Origin: a virus
Strand: one strand, 5' to 3'
IMG/VR virus record: IMGVR_UViG_3300022839_000011
Location: 1-64,000 of that record
DNA: 64,000 nucleotides
Part shown: one piece after another, positions 8,356 to 16,525 of the stretch
Numbering within the stretch: the stretch's first letter is position 1
How the letters are laid out: each line of letters opens with the position of its first letter
Position numbers and translations under genes: made by a program
Notes under the pieces: generated by a model
The model's input: the letters and a program-made list of their open reading frames with translations, nothing else
What the model was told of the DNA's origin: nothing
The model's database searches: none

Positions 8356-9121
8356 GTTCTACTCTTTCTTCGAGTGAATACCCACCGAAATACCCCAAAT
8401 CAATTTCTTCGTATTTTTTTCTTTTGACAGTTTGGATTTTATTCGTGCCATTATATAGTTTTTTGGGTGTTATACAGATATCATGGGACACAGGTTTGAT
8501 GTATGTCCCGTATTTTTGAGCATTGGGCAAATTATCCCATACAACAGTAAAATCTTTCTCCAAAACTCTAATCATATCCTTTCCAGATAAATTTTGCATT
8601 TTTTTATGCCCCGCTGTCCATCTGAACAGCGATGAGATACTATTTTTCTTTGCATCTTGAACACGCCACAAAATTACATTAGAAGCTTCGATTAAAGATG
8701 GGACCGCAAAGGATCTACAATCAAAGAATGCATAGCCATTGCCTGCCATTTGTGTAGGGGCAACTTTTAGTATTTCTGCGTTAAAATATGCAGTAGTCAT
8801 AGATGCAAGTATAGAGTTTATTTTAGATACTTTGCCGCCAAAAATATATTCTGCTTCTGGGTTATCCATTGAGTAGATCAAAGTGATCTCATCTGACTGT
8901 GTATACGCAAATTTTGCATTTGTTTCTGTTGCAATTTGCATAGTTGTATCTACCATAACCCTATTAAGATTAATGTCAAAGGGTTTGATAAAACCTTTGG
9001 TGAACTTACTAAATCGCTTTCCATCTATCCTAACACATAAGATGTCTGGTTGTGAAATTCTTGCTGATGTATATACCTTTTCGTACTCTTTCATACGATC
9101 ACCAAATAGATCATTTTTCAT
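8336..9121 (-). CDS. Thg1-like 3'-5' nucleotidyltransferase
   Basis: 261 residues from the ATG at 9121, which follows GGAG and the upstream stop at once. It has the Thg1/TLP catalytic signature: RIDGKRFSKF with metal-binding Asp33, and TQSDEIT with Asp77 and Glu78, plus a C-terminal KRKKYEE helix region. Thg1 adds G to the 5' end of tRNA-His in eukaryotes; bacterial, archaeal and phage Thg1-like proteins extend or repair 5' ends of tRNAs in the 3'-5' direction. With a tRNA cluster in the same genome, tRNA 5'-end repair is a sensible inference. It sits as a cassette between two 37-bp direct repeats. Confidence 0.9.
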   Translation of the reverse strand: MKNDLFGDRMKEYEKVYTSARISQPDILCVRIDGKRFSKFTKGFIKPFDINLNRVMVDTTMQIATETNAKFAYTQSDEITLIYSMDNPEAEYIFGGKVSKINSILASMTTAYFNAEILKVAPTQMAGNGYAFFDCRSFAVPSLIEASNVILWRVQDAKKNSISSLFRWTAGHKKMQNLSGKDMIRVLEKDFTVVWDNLPNAQKYGTYIKPVSHDICITPKKLYNGTNKIQTVKRKKYEEIDLGYFGGYSLEERVELLTSHM

Positions 9122-9122
9122 A

Positions 9123-9237
9123 TTATTTACTCCAATGTTTTTGAGCTGGGCATTGTTCTTGTACAGGACAATCATCACAATACCACTCTTCTTCTAATGA
9201 AAGTCTACACCCCCAAGGGGTTCCTTTTTTCCATCCA
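9123..9237 (-). pseudogene. 5'-truncated small Cys-rich ORF upstream of thg1
   Basis: A coding-looking frame reads GWKKGTPWGCRLSLEEEW, then YCDDCPVQEQC, and stops at 9123, two bases before the thg1 start. Four Cys suggest a small zinc-binding protein. No in-frame ATG exists: the frame is closed by TGA inside the 37-bp repeat, so recombination at the repeat may have removed its start. A non-ATG start cannot be excluded. Confidence 0.4.
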
Positions 9238-9274
9238 GTAAGTCAACATGTATTTCACATATAACTAGTTAAAA
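9238..9274. repeat. 37-bp direct repeat, copy 2 (flanks thg1)
   Basis: Nearly identical to 8319-8355. This copy spans the stop codon of the gene at 9265 and an orphan TTGACT. Confidence 0.9.
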
Positions 9275-9564
9275 ATTTCGAACATGGGCGCGGCGATATT
9301 GGCAACTTGTTGGCCTGTTGCTTGATGGATTAGGCGAACCTGACTAACATGGATGAGGTATCCTGCTGCAACCGACGCGTGATAGTTACAGCCGTTCTGC
9401 TCAAAGCTGGCGTTCAGATTGCGGCGCATGATCTCTGCGTTTTTATCAGTCGGTGCACCGTTCGCCGTGCTGTTGACGCCGCCTCGGACATTCCACGCAA
9501 TCACATGCCATCCAGCTTGGTCTCTGTATTCGGCGCGGTAGATTGGAGTAATAATGCGTCCCAC
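9265..9564 (-). CDS. Hypothetical protein
   Basis: 99 residues (MGRIITPIYRAEYRDQAGW...), Ala/Asn-rich with higher GC content than its neighbours, which could mean more recent transfer. Its C-terminal codons overlap repeat copy 2. Not recognised. Confidence 0.55.
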   Translation of the reverse strand: MGRIITPIYRAEYRDQAGWHVIAWNVRGGVNSTANGAPTDKNAEIMRRNLNASFEQNGCNYHASVAAGYLIHVSQVRLIHQATGQQVANIAAPMFEIFN

Positions 9565-9594
9565 TTTCGTCTCCTGTGTTTTACCTGTGTGTTA

Positions 9595-9623
9595 GTTATA
9601 GCATTTATGGTAGTACCGCGCAA
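9595..9623 (-). promoter_or_regulatory. Early promoter, weaker -35
   Basis: Minus strand TTGCGC, 17-base spacer, TATAAC, upstream of the gene starting at 9564. Confidence 0.5.
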
Positions 9624-9649
9624 GCACTAATTTTGTATTTTACTCCACA

Positions 9650-9970
9650 TTATATAATCCAATCCATGTTTTTCCAATCAACAAATTCATCTACAATTTC
9701 TACATTATCGCCATGTTTTTTTACAAGCATATCCCAAACGTGTGCATTATTCAATCGAAAACAGTATGAGTCTTTGTGGCATAAGTATGTAGAACCACTG
9801 TAACCAGTAAAGGTAAACTTATCTTCGTTTATTGTAACACCAACAATCCCAGAGCTCATTTTCCAACTATTGCCTGTTGTGTATCCACCACTCCATCCAG
9901 CTACCACCCTATAGTGTGGATTTTCGGTTTTAAAATATACAACAACCCAATTATCAGGATTGTACATCAT
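9650..9970 (-). CDS. Hypothetical protein, paralogue of the gene at 2447
   Basis: 106 residues sharing DNWV, PHYRV, SGGY, LNNAHVWD and a C-terminal MDWII with the product at 2447-2812. The start overlaps the stop of the kinase gene by 4 bases. Function unknown. Confidence 0.6.
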   Translation of the reverse strand: MMYNPDNWVVVYFKTENPHYRVVAGWSGGYTTGNSWKMSSGIVGVTINEDKFTFTGYSGSTYLCHKDSYCFRLNNAHVWDMLVKKHGDNVEIVDEFVDWKNMDWII

Positions 9971-10509
9971 AAAGGCAACTCGATATGATTTGTAGACAAT
10001 AATGTTCCATTCATATCGACAAAAGTAATCATATCAAACCCTTCATCAATAGATGGAATAATATAAGAATTATACATGCTTGTCAATATGTTAATGGGGA
10101 TAGTTTTGCCAATCCGATTTAATAGGCGAGATTTCCAAGCATGTAAATTGTCAACGTCTTTGACTTCTGGTGGAACAATGCAATGACAGTGAATATCATA
10201 ATTCGCCTGTTTCATACGATTTATGATTTTTTTGCGTTTGGCAAGTCCTAAATTTGTTTGGTCCCAGATAACATTTTGTTTGTTTTGCGCAGCAATATCA
10301 AGAAGTGCGTTCATTGACGAAGTTGCATTTTTAATATTTGCTTCGAACGCTTCATCATAAGTAAGATTGAATTGCAGGGCAGCTTCTTCGATGAAGTTAT
10401 CTGTACTGTATACAAAAATATCTGGGTCTATTTTTTTCAATAGATCAACTTGTGTAGACTTCCCCATCGCGGGCATACCAACCATCACGGTGCAAATTGG
10501 GTTTGTCAT
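9967..10509 (-). CDS. P-loop kinase, polynucleotide 5'-kinase-like
   Basis: 180 residues with Walker A GMPAMGKST at residues 11-19, a DNF motif near 38 and DQTNL near 84, the arrangement of AAA-type kinases including the 5'-kinase domain of T4 Pnk. The 3'-phosphatase domain is absent, so this is a kinase-only version. In T4, Pnk with RNA ligase repairs tRNAs cut by host anticodon nucleases; no RNA ligase is visible in this window. Confidence 0.75.
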   Translation of the reverse strand: MTNPICTVMVGMPAMGKSTQVDLLKKIDPDIFVYSTDNFIEEAALQFNLTYDEAFEANIKNATSSMNALLDIAAQNKQNVIWDQTNLGLAKRKKIINRMKQANYDIHCHCIVPPEVKDVDNLHAWKSRLLNRIGKTIPINILTSMYNSYIIPSIDEGFDMITFVDMNGTLLSTNHIELPL

Positions 10510-10540
10510 TTTAAATTCTCCTTACACACACCAGTCAATT

Positions 10541-10714
10541 TTAAATGCATTCTCTACGATGCACTTCTGTCAGAACATCAACAAGATTTTTTGTTTCTCT
10601 GATAGTCAGGGCCACAGTATGTCCACCAATCATTGTGACAATACCATTTTTGATATCAAGAGCACAAATTGTATTCATATTGATGATTATATTATCAGCA
10701 AAAAAACATTTCAT
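10541..10714 (-). CDS. Small hypothetical protein
   Basis: 57 residues (MKCFFADNIIINMNTICALD...). A beta-rich start is followed by a helix (TKNLVDVLTEVHR). Placed between two supported genes with normal spacing. Not recognised. Confidence 0.5.
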   Translation of the reverse strand: MKCFFADNIIINMNTICALDIKNGIVTMIGGHTVALTIRETKNLVDVLTEVHRRECI

Positions 10715-10773
10715 TTTTATTATCCTTGTTATTTCATTATAATGATGTGCTAAATTTTATGGCGTGTCAACTC

Positions 10774-11097
10774 TTAATTTGTATTATTTTGCTTTAAAGA
10801 AAAGACATAATCATCGAGCTTTTTATTAAGTTCTTTTGAACGAATTTTTGCTTGTTCATTACTCTTACATGAAATACTTGCGATTGTGCTGCCATCAGAA
10901 CCATGAATTTTTATAGAAGGATGCCACCACATATCAAAAATTGACTGTTCGTAAAAACCAAAAAACTTTCGTATTGGATTCTTATTTCCCAGCAACCTCA
11001 ATTTTCTAGGGTGCTTTCCGCTTCTATGACCTCTAATATAGCCAATAGAAGAAATTACTAGTGGATTTATACCTACAATCAAATCATTTTCGGCCAT
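10774..11097 (-). CDS. Hypothetical protein
   Basis: 107 residues from the ATG at 11097, which follows an AAGGA site; a longer reading from 11136 would overlap the upstream gene. Basic middle (RGHRSGKHPRKLRLLG) and a charged C-terminal helix. Not recognised. Confidence 0.6.
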   Translation of the reverse strand: MAENDLIVGINPLVISSIGYIRGHRSGKHPRKLRLLGNKNPIRKFFGFYEQSIFDMWWHPSIKIHGSDGSTIASISCKSNEQAKIRSKELNKKLDDYVFSLKQNNTN

Positions 11098-11107
11098 TTT
11101 GTTTTCC

Positions 11108-11362
11108 TTAGTAGCTTCTGGGTTGCATATAAACACTTTCGAGATAAATTCCGACTCCAGAACTTACAAATTCTGTTGTGTCATGGATTCGGCCATTATC
11201 ACCTTCTACAACAACCATATATTTGGCCGGAAAGAATTTTGAAGGTGGCATAATTTTGTAATCAACTACGAGACCTTCTTCTGTTGGGTAGTATGCACCC
11301 CAGATCATAACAACTTTGGTTCCGATTGCGATAGAAGTCATATTTTCAGCAGTGATACGCAT
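11108..11362 (-). CDS. Small SH3/KOW-like hypothetical protein
   Basis: 84 residues. The pattern IGTKVVMIWGAYYPTEEGLV resembles a KOW/SH3-type small beta barrel, but similarity is weak. First gene after the promoter at 11387-11415. Confidence 0.55.
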   Translation of the reverse strand: MRITAENMTSIAIGTKVVMIWGAYYPTEEGLVVDYKIMPPSKFFPAKYMVVVEGDNGRIHDTTEFVSSGVGIYLESVYMQPRSY

Positions 11363-11386
11363 TGATATCTCCTTTTCTTTATCTAT

Positions 11387-11415
11387 GTTATATGATAATT
11401 TGGGAGGCTTGTCAA
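11387..11415 (-). promoter_or_regulatory. Early sigma70-type promoter
   Basis: Minus strand TTGACA, 17-base spacer, TATAAC, directly upstream of the gene at 11362. Confidence 0.7.
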
Positions 11416-11436
11416 TAGGGGATATACATCTTTTGT

Positions 11437-11483
11437 TGTTGTTTGTGCTAGGTTGGAATTTAATTCTACTAACACAAACAACA
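11437..11483 (-). terminator. Long hairpin downstream of clpP
   Basis: TGTTGTTTGTG pairs with CACAAACAACA (11 bp), with further inner pairing GAATT/AATTC. It begins 15 bases after the clpP stop and lies before the next early promoter, so it probably ends or stabilises the clpP transcript. No long U-run. Confidence 0.55.
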
Positions 11484-11498
11484 TATCAAAATTGTAGT

Positions 11499-12107
11499 TT
11501 ATTCTTCTGATTTTTTCTTGGACTTTGGTTTATCTTTCTTGTTTTTTGCTTCAAGACGCTTGACAACTTCATCGCCATCCATCCATATATCACTACCGTC
11601 TATAAGTTTTTGGATTTCATCTTTTGATAGAAACCCCTGATATACATCATTCATTAGTTTGATAGACCATTTTCTTTCAAACTCTATTTGCGAATGCATA
11701 TCACTGCCCTTGCCGATAGTGCCGCCTGAATAGTTGTGAAACATAATTTGTGAGTGTGGCGAAACCTCAACATTGTCTGCCGCCAACAATATCATAGTAG
11801 CTGCTGACATACATGCGCCTTCGATAGATGCAATTACTGTTGCTTCTGTCTCGTTGATAACTCTCAACATTTGAATTGCGGTATTCATATCACCACCATA
11901 CGAATTTATGTATATTTTTATTGCATCATTAGAACCAGCATGGCGAATTGTGTCAAACCATGGGATGTATTCATCTGCGGTTTCTATGACACCACTTAGG
12001 TAAAATTCATGTATATGCATAATAGGCTTGCAAAAACTTTTATCATCTTGTTTGGTCTGCTTGCCAAAAATATCAGCCAAGTCAAATTTTGATGCTTTTT
12101 TATTCAT
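11499..12107 (-). CDS. clpP: ClpP-like serine protease
   Basis: 202 residues with ClpP features: YINSYGGDMNTAIQM near residue 62, the nucleophile segment EGACMSAAT with Ser near 98, and the catalytic-His segment IMFHNYSGG near 120. The C-terminus is Lys-rich (KKDKPKSKKKSEE). ClpP forms a tetradecamer and needs an unfoldase (ClpA/ClpX); none is seen here, so it would use the host's. Phage ClpP-type proteases either process prohead proteins or act on host proteins; its place among early genes favours the latter, by inference. Confidence 0.85.
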   Translation of the reverse strand: MNKKASKFDLADIFGKQTKQDDKSFCKPIMHIHEFYLSGVIETADEYIPWFDTIRHAGSNDAIKIYINSYGGDMNTAIQMLRVINETEATVIASIEGACMSAATMILLAADNVEVSPHSQIMFHNYSGGTIGKGSDMHSQIEFERKWSIKLMNDVYQGFLSKDEIQKLIDGSDIWMDGDEVVKRLEAKNKKDKPKSKKKSEE

Positions 12108-12232
12108 TATTTTTCCTTCAATTCTACGCGGATATGTGATCCACTGATTATTAGTAGTATGGGCTTTTATGTAACATCAAAAGTGAAGGTGGTTTGATGT
12201 CACAACACCTGTATTTAGTGTATGATTTTTAT
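12108..12232. other. Intergenic region upstream-facing with inverted repeat
   Basis: An inverted repeat (GACATCAAA with TTTGATGTTAC near 12165-12205) lies between the DUF454 gene start region and clpP. It could be a terminator for genes upstream of clpP. Nothing else is seen. Confidence 0.4.
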
Positions 12233-12646
12233 TTACTTTAACCATCCTATACGTTTTTGATTTTTTACTCTTTTTTGGTATTCATCATCTGAACTTGGGT
12301 ATCTCCAACTCCAAATACCGACCAACAACATAAACCCACCAGACCCCATTACTGCAAATACATTACCTGTAGTAAACCACAGAAATAATAGTGAAGTTGA
12401 CATTGTTCCTACCATAAAAAACTTGAATTTCAATGGGAAGATTCTTTTTTCTTGCCATCCAATCAAGAAAGGACCGAACAATTTATGGCTGTAAATCCAT
12501 TTATGCATCCTAGTGCTGGATTTTGCAAAACAATATGCTGCGCCCACCGCAGGGGTACTCCAAGGAATCCCAGGTAGAATAACACCCAAATATGCAATTC
12601 CAAGTAATAGTACCCCAAGGGCAAACCAAAATATTTTCATGTCCAC
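12233..12646 (-). CDS. DUF454 (YbaN-like) inner-membrane protein
   Basis: 137 residues matching the DUF454 pattern in order: LGIAYLGVILPGIPWSTPA, YCFAKSSTRMHKWI, GPFLIGWQEKRIFPLKFKF, then two more hydrophobic segments. The family is a small bacterial membrane protein of unknown function (E. coli YbaN). A phage copy is probably host-derived. The ATG overlaps the stop of the 271-residue gene by 10 bases. Confidence 0.75.
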   Translation of the reverse strand: MDMKIFWFALGVLLLGIAYLGVILPGIPWSTPAVGAAYCFAKSSTRMHKWIYSHKLFGPFLIGWQEKRIFPLKFKFFMVGTMSTSLLFLWFTTGNVFAVMGSGGFMLLVGIWSWRYPSSDDEYQKRVKNQKRIGWLK

Positions 12647-13452
12647 AATGACCTTCTAATTTTAATGAGACGAATTAACATTTCTGTATCTTCATCTTCA
12701 TATGATTTTTCGATTGAATTGATATTTTCAAGCATAATACCAGTTTTTTCATGGTCTTCGTTAGGGTCCGTTTCCAGAAATCCTACACCCCTAGATCTCT
12801 TGTCGTCACAATATGCACTCCAACCACTCAAATCATACGCTTCTGGGCGATTAGGGTATGTTTCAGTCCACCATGTGTAAAGATGTAGTATTTCTTTAGC
12901 ATTTATCGCCTGTGAAGTAGGGGCTGCTTCTTGCTTTTTATCATCTTCAAGCCAATCTTCGTTAGTTAATGACATTGACCATTGAAGATGCTTAATTCCA
13001 AATTCCGAACTGCGCCATGTTCTAGTACGCCACATTCCACCTTGCCACCAAGACAATTTCTTTATTTTTTCTTCGTCCCAGCGATGATAAGAATATGCCA
13101 TTTCGATTTCTACAAAATCTACGAGCTCATCAAATAAGCATATCAAAATCCTGCTATCAAAATCTAGATATTGCCCCCGTTTGATATGTTTTTTGTGCGC
13201 AACAAGAGCGTGTGTCTCATCAACCCAACGATTCACGACATAATATTTTACTGCATAAATCTTATCTTTGGGCCAATTTACGAAATTTTGAATACCATCA
13301 AGGGCTTCTTCGGCAACCCAAAATCTAAATTTGTTAAAGTTTTTTGCATTTCTATCCCAAGATGCCCATTCATCGGCAGTGCCAGACTCAATTTTTTCAG
13401 TGCCGCGAATTTTATCGGCAAACTTACTACAACTCCAATAATTAATTCTCAT
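12637..13452 (-). CDS. Hypothetical protein
   Basis: 271 residues, rich in Trp and acidic residues, with pattern WDRNAKNFNKFRFW near the start and YPNRPEAYDLSGW near 205. Soluble, no signal. Coupled by 4 bases to the upstream gene. Not recognised. Confidence 0.65.
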   Translation of the reverse strand: MRINYWSCSKFADKIRGTEKIESGTADEWASWDRNAKNFNKFRFWVAEEALDGIQNFVNWPKDKIYAVKYYVVNRWVDETHALVAHKKHIKRGQYLDFDSRILICLFDELVDFVEIEMAYSYHRWDEEKIKKLSWWQGGMWRTRTWRSSEFGIKHLQWSMSLTNEDWLEDDKKQEAAPTSQAINAKEILHLYTWWTETYPNRPEAYDLSGWSAYCDDKRSRGVGFLETDPNEDHEKTGIMLENINSIEKSYEDEDTEMLIRLIKIRRSLWT

Positions 13453-13871
13453 ATAATTTCCTTTGTGGTATCTGGATACTCAACAACTTTTGCCAACGGA
13501 CCCCAAATAAGTGCTGCTTCTTTAGCTTTATATAGTGTGTTATATGTATGAACTTCAATATTTTTGCTATGGGCATCAATAGGTAGTTTTGTTACATACA
13601 TATAACTACCTTCAAAAGGTATCATTACCGCATAACGCATCTTAAACTCACTTCTACAATATCTACATTGATTACTAAAATCCATGCTATTAACAGAAAA
13701 AATCTTGTGAAACCTGTGTACACCAAAAAAGCATTTTATAAGACCTGTAAACAAAATACAGAATCCTTTAATACCACCGCCACCTGCCATAATTTCGCTA
13801 TTTACATTTATCCAATTTCTGTTGAATAGGATAAACAATTTGCGTTTCTTAATCTTAATAAAAAATTGCAT
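13449..13871 (-). CDS. Hypothetical protein with Cys-pair motif
   Basis: 140 residues. The middle holds IKCFFGVHRFHKIF followed by CRYC, a His/Cys pattern that loosely resembles the short DUF1660 prophage family; this is tentative. The C-terminal 60 residues look like a small beta domain. Overlaps its upstream neighbour by a single base. Confidence 0.5.
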   Translation of the reverse strand: MQFFIKIKKRKLFILFNRNWINVNSEIMAGGGGIKGFCILFTGLIKCFFGVHRFHKIFSVNSMDFSNQCRYCRSEFKMRYAVMIPFEGSYMYVTKLPIDAHSKNIEVHTYNTLYKAKEAALIWGPLAKVVEYPDTTKEII

Positions 13872-14206
13872 TATAGTTTTTTGCTCTGATTTATTGCAAG
13901 CTTTATAGTTTCAGCATAATTTAACGCGGTTTGCTCTTTCATCACAATCGTACTTTGCATTTCTACATATCCTTTTGTGAGTATTTGCCAGATTTGTTTC
14001 CATCGGCTTTTTCCAGACCATCTGGTATGTACGATAAGGTGCGTATGTACTTGGATATGCATTTTGTCTGCTTCAATTTCAACTTCATGCGAACAATATT
14101 CGTCACCACAATCGCATCGAACATGATAAACCAAAGAGTTACCCCAAGAAGCATCAATTTTTAATACACCTTCCGCAGGTTTTTGATATTTTGTCATCTT
14201 ATTCAT
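13871..14206 (-). CDS. Hypothetical protein with Cys cluster
   Basis: 111 residues; CDCGDEYCSHEVEIEAD near residue 31 could bind zinc. Basic C-terminus. Overlaps the next gene upstream by 8 bases. Not recognised. Confidence 0.55.
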   Translation of the reverse strand: MNKMTKYQKPAEGVLKIDASWGNSLVYHVRCDCGDEYCSHEVEIEADKMHIQVHTHLIVHTRWSGKSRWKQIWQILTKGYVEMQSTIVMKEQTALNYAETIKLAINQSKKL

Positions 14207-14573
14207 CCTTCAACATATCAATCACATCATCTGGTAGGGAAACGCTAATATCTTGGTCGCCTATGCCAAAATCATCATTCAACATTGATAACTCTTCTTC
14301 TAAATTACTTGGTTGTGTCATCTTTGATTCCCAATCAATTTGGTTGGTGTCATCTTCAATATCAATTTCACAACCGCAGCCCATATCAAGCCATTCAGAT
14401 AGTGTTTCTGGGGAACGATTATTGCTCATCGTAAAATCCACAAGACAATGAATACATACATAAGATTGTACCCAAGCTTTAAATTCAGCGAAAGTGCAAA
14501 ACTCACAAGTTTGTTCGCCGTTTGGCAGTGGCGAACTCGTAATAAAAGTTGGGATGTATTCTACTCTAATCAC
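14199..14573 (-). CDS. Hypothetical acidic protein
   Basis: 124 residues; CEFC near residue 19 and CIHC near 37 may form a zinc site, and the C-terminal half is strongly acidic (EEELSMLNDDFGIGD). Not recognised. Confidence 0.55.
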   Translation of the reverse strand: MIRVEYIPTFITSSPLPNGEQTCEFCTFAEFKAWVQSYVCIHCLVDFTMSNNRSPETLSEWLDMGCGCEIDIEDDTNQIDWESKMTQPSNLEEELSMLNDDFGIGDQDISVSLPDDVIDMLKDE

Positions 14574-14584
14574 ATTAAATTCCT

Positions 14585-14809
14585 CTAATTTAAGTTATCT
14601 TGCCAAGCAACAAGTTTATCATGATCTTGTGATAATTCGAAATTACACCAATGAGTATATCCAGCCTTCAATGCATACTCGCTCTTTGCGTAAAACGGAT
14701 TGCTTATTGTGTATAACACTCCACAATCGGTTTTACAAGGGAAAAGAATTACTGCATATTCTTTTCCTGTTGGGGGTTCTGTTTTCAAATCAAACCAACC
14801 ATTTTCCAT
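14585..14809 (-). CDS. DUF551-like small protein
   Basis: 74 residues from the ATG at 14809 (MENGWFDLKTEPPTGKEYAV), chosen because the longer reading would overlap the upstream gene completely. The pattern W-L-K-E-P-P-G-K..AV followed later by GYTHWCNF resembles DUF551, a phage/prophage family of unknown function. Confidence 0.6.
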   Translation of the reverse strand: MENGWFDLKTEPPTGKEYAVILFPCKTDCGVLYTISNPFYAKSEYALKAGYTHWCNFELSQDHDKLVAWQDNLN

Positions 14810-14810
14810 T

Positions 14811-15068
14811 TTATGATAGCCCTCTTTTTCCAGAACCGCGAACTTTATCAAGGTTCTCCATGATGCAATCGTCACAAATAGCAACGTCGAGTGTTTCACC
14901 TGTGCCCATTGGATCGAATATAGTGGACCCGTAATGTCCATAAGTTCTAAAGTGCAACCCATTCATCGGGTGTACTTCAATTGCTTTTCCATCTTGTCCT
15001 TCGTAATTTAAATTATCGAGTACTTTTGAACAGGATATGCAACAGATTGTAGTAAAGGTTTTTGTCAT
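14811..15068 (-). CDS. Small protein with two Cys pairs
   Basis: 85 residues; CCISC near residue 9 and CDDC near 65 could form one zinc site. It begins directly upstream of the DUF551-like gene with a 1-base gap. Not recognised. Confidence 0.55.
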   Translation of the reverse strand: MTKTFTTICCISCSKVLDNLNYEGQDGKAIEVHPMNGLHFRTYGHYGSTIFDPMGTGETLDVAICDDCIMENLDKVRGSGKRGLS

Positions 15069-15476
15069 TTAGTATTTCCTTACTGGCACTTTTGCCTTTT
15101 CTGACTGTTCAATCATGTTTGATGTACCTTTGCCACCTTTAAAAGCAACTACCAAATCTGGTTTGCCTTCGGTCAGCATTTGCTTATTACGAATTGCGCC
15201 CGCAGCTTTTTTATATGTATCCCAATCGGCAGAGAATCCCATATTTAGAATGTCGTTAGTTTCTGCCCATTTCTTTGCCCAAGAATCCGCGCCCTCAGCT
15301 TCACCTTGGATAACAATAAGTGTTCTGCCTAATTCTTCTACCGATTGTCGCAGAATGTCTAATCTATCAAACATAAACTTTACTTCTTGTGCATTCATGG
15401 TTTTCTTGCGATTAGAGTTTATCACCCAACCATAGTCACGTCCACCACATACAATAATTCTAAATTCTTTTTGCAT
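15069..15476 (-). CDS. SLOG/DUF2493 Rossmann protein
   Basis: 135 residues with IIVCGGRDY at the start, QGEAEGADSWAKKWAE in the middle and GAIRNKQML plus VVAFKGGKGTSNM towards the end. This is the order of motifs in the SLOG/YspA-type (DUF2493) proteins, which bind nucleotides or related ligands through the GG-R and G-A-R-N-motifs. Common in phages; ligand unknown. Confidence 0.75.
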   Translation of the reverse strand: MQKEFRIIVCGGRDYGWVINSNRKKTMNAQEVKFMFDRLDILRQSVEELGRTLIVIQGEAEGADSWAKKWAETNDILNMGFSADWDTYKKAAGAIRNKQMLTEGKPDLVVAFKGGKGTSNMIEQSEKAKVPVRKY

Positions 15477-15753
15477 TATCGGATCTTTCTTCTATCATGT
15501 CTAATATGTCGTTTTTTAATTTCATTGCCCTTGGCGTTAGCATATCGTCTTCTTCAAGTGCGTATTCACTTATCAAAAACCTCATATGACATTTTAGACG
15601 ATTCATATAATCTTTCTGGTCAAACACTACCATTTCTTCTTGGAATCCAGATGGGTAGGTTATGGTATATATATCAAAATCTTCGGTCTGTTCTATTCTG
15701 AAAAAAGGGAAATATTTTGTTTCAAATAATCTATTATTGACGTTGACTATCAA
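15460..15753 (-). CDS. Hypothetical protein
   Basis: 97 residues, mixed charge, soluble. Overlaps the SLOG gene by 17 bases and its upstream neighbour by 4. Not recognised. Confidence 0.55.
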   Translation of the reverse strand: MIVNVNNRLFETKYFPFFRIEQTEDFDIYTITYPSGFQEEMVVFDQKDYMNRLKCHMRFLISEYALEEDDMLTPRAMKLKNDILDMIEERSDNAKRI

Positions 15754-16061
15754 GATTTAAACTGCTGCTCTATTATATAAAGTACCTTATCTTGAAGGTT
15801 TGATTCCTCAGACCCTAATCTGGGATTTCCAAAAATATCTTTTAGTAAACTAAGTTCGTGATTAGATATCGTGGCTTCTTCACTATCGTATACAAAGGAA
15901 CCTCTTTCATTCAATAATTTGACCATGACATCATCATCAAGGTCATATAAATTTTCGTCAAAAACTTTATAACCTCTATCTACGATTTCATCAATCATTT
16001 CATCATCTTCATAATCTGAAAATTCAATACTTAATTCAGCCTTTTTGACGCTTTTATTCAT
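15750..16061 (-). CDS. Hypothetical acidic protein
   Basis: 103 residues from the ATG at 16061 (MNKSVKKAELSIEFSDYEDD), strongly acidic. The start at 16061 avoids overlap with the hydrolase gene (stop at 16073). Not recognised. Confidence 0.55.
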   Translation of the reverse strand: MNKSVKKAELSIEFSDYEDDEMIDEIVDRGYKVFDENLYDLDDDVMVKLLNERGSFVYDSEEATISNHELSLLKDIFGNPRLGSEESNLQDKVLYIIEQQFKS

Positions 16062-16072
16062 TACAAATCCTT

Positions 16073-16525
16073 TCACATAGCATAAAATATATGATTGCCG
16101 ATCCTAACAACTTTTTCGAACTTTATTGCCCATGTAGGCATCCGCTTCAATTTGTCTGGATTTAAAAAATGGGTAGCGCCGTTATTGAAATATTCTACTT
16201 CACCATTAATAAGGTTTTCTGCTATTTCAAGTGACTCGGCCCAAAGCTTTTCATTATATGGTGTGTGGTCTTTTTTTGTTTTTGTCCAAGAAAATTGACT
16301 GCGTTGATAAACAACATCGCATATATTATCTGGGAAGTTTTTATTCTCAACTCTATTTAGTGTTACTTCGCCAACCATTTGCATACCATCATGACCCTCG
16401 CCACGAGCCTCATGATACATGTTCAATGCAAGCACTTTAATTTCTTTTTCATAGTCACATGTTTGTGATAAAGTTTGACTACAAAATAAAAGTAAGGCAA
16501 TAAAAGCCATACCAATTATTTTCAT
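16073..16525 (-). CDS. SleB/CwlJ-type cell-wall hydrolase with signal peptide
   Basis: 150 residues from the ATG at 16525: a signal peptide (MKIIGMAFIALLLFCSQTLS) followed by a Hydrolase_2 domain whose hallmark NMYHEARGEG and TLNRVENKNFP are present. The family cleaves peptidoglycan (lytic transglycosylase or amidase activity). An exported hydrolase separate from the late lysis cassette suggests a role at entry or early wall modification, or a second lysis enzyme. Expression timing is not known. Confidence 0.8.
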   Translation of the reverse strand: MKIIGMAFIALLLFCSQTLSQTCDYEKEIKVLALNMYHEARGEGHDGMQMVGEVTLNRVENKNFPDNICDVVYQRSQFSWTKTKKDHTPYNEKLWAESLEIAENLINGEVEYFNNGATHFLNPDKLKRMPTWAIKFEKVVRIGNHIFYAM

